64,000 nucleotides of DNA from Leptodactylus fallax (lineage: Eukaryota; Chordata; Amphibia; Anura; Leptodactylidae), in assembly GCA_947044405.1 (NCBI GenBank), contig CAMRHE010000462.1, forward strand, positions 276,001-340,000, read 5' to 3'. Position numbers and translations under genes: made by a program. The notes under the pieces were generated by a model, which had not been told where the DNA came from, made no database searches, and saw only the letters and a program-made list of their open reading frames with translations. Below, in pieces: positions 60,369 to 64,000 of this stretch. Within the stretch, counting starts at the first letter, position 1; every line of letters begins with the position of its first letter.

Positions 60369-61555
60369 TATATATTATAATTTAGTTTTTTGTTTTTTTG
60401 CTAGGACACAAAAACGTAGTATACCATACTTTTGCATCTGTCAGCAAAAATAATTGATCTCTATGTAAACAGCTATCCGTTTTTTGAATCCATTAAATCA
60501 ATCTGCTAAACTGATGATAAAAAAACATGGTGTTACTGTACCCTAACTGTGTTTGGAACTTTGGCACCACTCATGTCATTGTTCAGTATCCTAGAGAGAG
60601 GCACACAAGCCTGATGGTTACACTTAGTTTTACTGTCAAACATACGGTTTTCCACTATTAACTGAACTCCCCTAGTACTTTAAGGTGCCCAACTTTTATA
60701 TTTTATATTTTTTTTTCTATATGACTTAAAAGTTATGTTTTATTCAGGGTTGTGTGTGTGTGTGTTTTGTGCTGAAACAGCCCTTAACCGAAGGGTTCTT
60801 TTTTGCTCTGCATTGGAATATCTGATACCGATCATCACCTGTGACCTTGGACGTGTGAATGGGCTGTGTTTACATTTTGTTTTTTGCGTCTTTTGCCCAA
60901 AGGAATAACTAGTCCAAATCCAATTTGTTTTTTTTGTTTTTTTTAAGGCAAGCAGAGTATATTTATTAACTTGTTTTTATAGTACTCCAGATTAGGCTTT
61001 CCTTGGGTTTTGCAGATACTCTGATAGTGTGGCACAACCACTGGACGATCTATGGCTCTAGCTCTAGATCTAAACATCGCTGCCATTTACCCTCAGCTGC
61101 TTGGGCTTCCACTTTTTGCTTGATTATGCACCTCTCTAAGGTAATGGTGTCAGGCCTCCAGTATAAATATTGACTTATAGGGGCCCATTTAGCAATGCTG
61201 TGATACAATTCTTCTAGTCCTATGACAGCATAGTGCTTCTAGGGCAGCGGTTCATGCTTGCTGACTTTTTCTGAGGGGATGGCCAACTTTGCAAAATCTG
61301 CAGCTTTCCAGCCAATGGTACGTAAAGAACAGTCACAATATAAAAAGACTTTAGACGAGCAGTATGTGAAGAAAACAATATCCACATGTGGACTCCTAGG
61401 ATAGCTCTTTTAGTATCAGATTTTGAAGCATAAGATTGTTACCTTCCTTGTATTGTATTCTTCAGACTACAATCAATGAGACTTGTATGTGTCATTCTTC
61501 CAGTCAGTACATGTTGCTCCAAGCAGCTCCATCCCCTTGTTTTGCCTTTATGCAG
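60369..61555 (+). other. TBC1D9 intron 6, last part
   Basis: AT-rich, unclassified. Ends with a pyrimidine-rich stretch and TTTATGCAG acceptor at 61555. Confidence 0.5.
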
Positions 61556-61762
61556 GTTACAATTGTAGAGAAGGCTGACAGCTCCAGTGTCCTGCCCAGC
61601 CCACTGTCTATCAGCACCAAGAACAGAATGACTTTCCTCTTTGCCAATTTGAAGGACAGAGACTTTCTTGTGCAGAGAATATCAGATTTCCTGCAGCAAA
61701 CTACACTGAAAATGTACTTTGATAAGGATATTTCTGGAAGCAACAGCAGCATAGAAGAGGAG
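61556..61762 (+). CDS. TBC1D9: TBC1D9 exon 7, residues 352-420; end of GRAM 2
   Basis: Acceptor CTTTATGCAG, donor GTACAG. 207 nt, phase 0 to 0. Encodes VTIVEKADSSSVLPSPLSIS, TKNRMTFLFANLKDRDFLVQ, RISDFLQQTTLKMYFDKDIS and GSNSSIEEE. VTIVEKADSSS..PSPLSISTKN and NLKDRDFLVQRISDFLQ are hallmark conserved strings of TBC1D9 and complete GRAM 2. The acidic/Ser tail begins the linker to the TBC domain. A 17.7-kb intron full of nested transposons precedes it. Confidence 0.95.
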
Positions 61763-61809
61763 GTACAGTACGTGAATGACTTGTACTAGCTCTATTTTCC
61801 AATAAATAG

Positions 61810-61836
61810 CTGTGTGTGTGTGTGTGTATGTATGTA

Positions 61837-61888
<52 letters not shown>
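61810..61888. repeat. (TG)n(TA)n microsatellite at the left edge of a Tc1
   Basis: TG/TATG units then about 22 TA units, 48 bp after exon 7, running into the truncated left terminal repeat of the lineage F Tc1. Confidence 0.95.
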
Positions 61889-61890
<2 letters not shown>

Positions 61891-63427
61891 CTAATAACTG
61901 ATGGACACAGTAATATTTCAGGATTGAAATGAGGTTTATTGTACTAACAGAAAATGTGCAATATGCATTAAACCAAAATTTGACCGGTGCAAAAATTTGG
62001 GTATCCTTATCATTTTATTGATTTGAATACTCCTAACTACTTTTTACTGACTTACTGAAGCACAAAATTGGTTTTGTAACCTCACTGAGCTTTGAACTTC
62101 ATAGCCAGGTGTATCCAATCATGAGAAAAGGTATTTAAGGTGGCCAATTGCAAGTTGTTCTCCTATTTGAATCTCCTCTGAAGAGTGGCATCATGGGCTC
62201 CTCAAAACAACTCTCAAATGATCTGAAAACAAAGATTGTTCAACATAGTTGTTCAGGGGAAGGATACAAAAAGTTGTCTCAGAGATTTAACCTGTCAGTT
62301 TCCACTGTGAGGAACATAGTAAGGAAATGGAAGACCACAGGGACAGTTCTTGTTAAGCCCAGAAGTGGCAGGCCAAGAAATATATCAGAAAGGCAGAGAA
62401 GAAGAATGGTGAGAACAGTCAAGGACAATCCACAGACCACCTCCAAAGAGCTGCAGCATCATCTTGCTGCAGATGGTGTCACTGTGCATCGGTCAACAAT
62501 ACAGCACACTTTGCACAAGGAGAAGCTGTATGGGTGAGTGATGCGAAAGAAGCCGTTTCTGAAAGCACGCCACAAACAGAGTCGCCTGAGGTATGCAAAA
62601 GCACATTTGAACAAGCCAGTTTCATTTTGGAAGAAGGTCCTGTGGACTGATGAAACAAAGATTGAGTTGTTTGGTCATACAAAAAGGCGTTATGCATGGC
62701 GTCAAAAAAACACAGCATTCCAAGAAAAACACTTGCTACCCACTGTAAAATGTGGTGGAGGTTCCATCATGCTTTGGGGCTGTGTGGCCAATGCCGGCAC
62801 CGGGAATCTTGTTAAAGTTGAGGGTCGCATGGATTCAACTCAGTATCAGCAGATTCTTGAGAATAATGTACAAGAATCAGTGACGAATTTGAAGTTACGC
62901 CGGGGATGGATATTTCAGCAAGACAATGATCCAAAACACAGCTCCAAATCTACTCAGGCATTCATGCAGAGGAACAATTACAATGTTCTGGAATGGCCAT
63001 CCCAGTCCCCAGACCTGAATATCATTGAACATCTGTGGGATAATTTGAAGCGGGCTGTCCATGCTCGGCGACCATCAAACTTAACTGAACTGGAATTGTT
63101 TTGTAAAGAGGAATGGTCAAAAATACCTTCATCCAGGATCCAGGAGCTGATTAAAAGCTACAGGAAGCGACTAGGGGCTGTTATTTTAGCAAAAGGAGGA
63201 TCTACTAAATATTAATGTCACTTTTCTGTTGAGGTGCCCATACTTTTGCACCGGTCAAATTTTGGTTTAATGCATATTGCACATTTTCTGTTAGTACAAT
63301 AAACCTCATATTACTGTGTCCATCAGTTATTAGATATATCAAATTGAAATGGCTGTTGCAAACACCCAAATATTTAGAACTAAAAATCATTAAGATTAAT
63401 AGGGGTGCCCAAACTTTTTTCATATGA

Positions 63428-63430
<3 letters not shown>
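61889..63430 (+). mobile_element. Tc1-like element, lineage F, left tip lost
   Basis: The left side starts at CTAATAACTGATGGACACAG and matches, inverted, the inner part of the right terminal repeat. The outer roughly 100 bp of the right repeat (through AGGGGTGCCCAAACTTTTTT to CATATGACTG at 63430) has no left counterpart. TA microsatellites lie at both edges, so the exact target duplication is hidden. It lies in TBC1D9 intron 7. Confidence 0.9.
62193..63215 (+). pseudogene. Tc1 transposase, lineage F (DD34E), one stop codon from open
   Basis: ATG 62193 opens MGSSKQLSNDLKTKIVQHSC, HTH 1 (GYKKLSQRFNLSVSTVRNIV), GRPRNISERQRRR, HTH 2, then TGA at 62535-62537 where the family has Arg (LYG*VMRKKPF). 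The same frame continues through [28 protein letters not shown] (KCGGG for the usual KHGGG), [14 protein letters not shown] and [11 protein letters not shown] (34-residue spacing) to LAKGGSTKY. 340 residues in all, the family's normal length. The stop fits a CGA to TGA transition at a CpG. This is the best-preserved DD34E transposase here. Confidence 0.94.

Positions 63431-63482
<52 letters not shown>
63431..63482. repeat. (TA)n microsatellite
   Basis: About 26 TA units immediately after the right tip of the lineage F Tc1, 155 bp before exon 8. Confidence 0.97.
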
Positions 63483-63486
<4 letters not shown>

Positions 63487-63637
63487 CAAGTACGATACTG
63501 ACAAGATGACTACAGTCACTGTGACTCAGTTCTTTTCTTTACATACAACATAAGTCTATCGATTAACACTAGAGAATATAGCATGTATGTATGCACTTGT
63601 ATGTGTTTTTGTAATCTGTGCCCATTCATGTCTACAG

Positions 63638-63808
63638 GCTGACTCCAGGGCTGCTGGTTTTGTTTCCTGCAGTCCTCATCACAGACTAAGATTTGAAGCA
63701 GATGGGGACCGACACATGAACTTCAATGGAAACAGCGCCCCAACAGCAACCCAAACGTTAATGACAATGTATCGTAGGAGGTCACCAGAGGAATTCAACC
63801 CTAAATTG
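63638..63808 (+). CDS. TBC1D9: TBC1D9 exon 8, residues 421-477
   Basis: Acceptor CATGTCTACAG, donor GTAAGT. 171 nt, phase 0 to 0. Encodes ADSRAAGFVSCSPHHRLRFE, ADGDRHMNFNGNSAPTATQT and LMTMYRRRSPEEFNPKL. The second half is the conserved segment that precedes the TBC domain. The first half aligns in length with the Ser-rich linker of the human protein but is much diverged. The next exon, starting the AKEFLKEQ-type segment, lies outside the window. Confidence 0.92.
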
Positions 63809-64000
63809 GTAAGTGGCAGAAAACTGACACAGCATAAACCCTGAAGACAGTTCTAGGGTACAGAGTGTGAAGCTGACAACTCCGATCACTAGTCATGTCA
63901 TACTGGTTACATAACTTGTTTTAATGAGGTTCAAATTCTCAATCAAGCCATTGATGTCTGAGGAAAATGAGTCTGTTAATGGTTTTCTGCTGACAGACCG

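Overview
This window looks like a gene-poor, transposon-rich piece of an amphibian (probably anuran) genome. It carries the 5' part of one vertebrate protein-coding gene on the + strand, an orthologue of TBC1D9 (TBC/Rab-GAP family). It is not bacterial: coding sequence is split into short exons with GT..AG boundaries, introns run to about 17.7 kb, and almost every long open frame belongs to a eukaryotic transposable element. I found no CRISPR array, operon, rRNA or intact tRNA gene, and I do not see a new biological system. The richest material is the nested and chimeric transposon structure.

Layout. 1-22.5 kb is upstream intergenic DNA. It holds several foldback/MITE-like repeats, a non-autonomous hAT element with a perfect 8-bp target duplication (2214-2925), an internally deleted Tc1 (3543-4468), and a Tc1 / DIRS / Tc1 sandwich (7.3-11.4 kb). 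Next come a CR1/L2-type LINE fragment (21.35-21.84 kb) and a 45-47 bp minisatellite (21.84-22.46 kb) that abuts the TBC1D9 promoter region. TBC1D9 exon 1 is at 23094-23217. Exons 2-8 are at 35201, 38311, 39129, 41005, 43614, 61556 and 63638. Joined, they encode residues 1-477: an N-terminal region and two GRAM domains. The catalytic TBC domain lies beyond the right edge.

The introns hold a tRNA-derived SINE with a Tc1 in its tail (27.7-29.6 kb), a nearly intact DD38E ('Intruder'-type) Tc1-like element (30.7-32.3 kb), and a chimeric Tc1 pair ending about 85 bp before exon 6. Intron 6 carries a second DD38E lineage (46.0-47.4 kb). It also carries a minus-strand DIRS retrotransposon (47.57-60.37 kb) that still shows inverted terminal repeats, an internal complementary region, gag and tyrosine-recombinase remnants. 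Its gag is split by a Penelope-like element, which is itself invaded by a DD34E Tc1 and a DD38E element. Intron 7 carries a Tc1 that is open except for one stop codon.

Eight lineages of Tc1/mariner sequence are distinguished here by protein and terminal repeat, in ten copies; all have at least one visible lesion. Transposon family names rest on protein motifs, DDE spacing, terminal repeats and target duplications read from the sequence. Statements about human TBC1D9 rest on memory of the family, not on an alignment run here.
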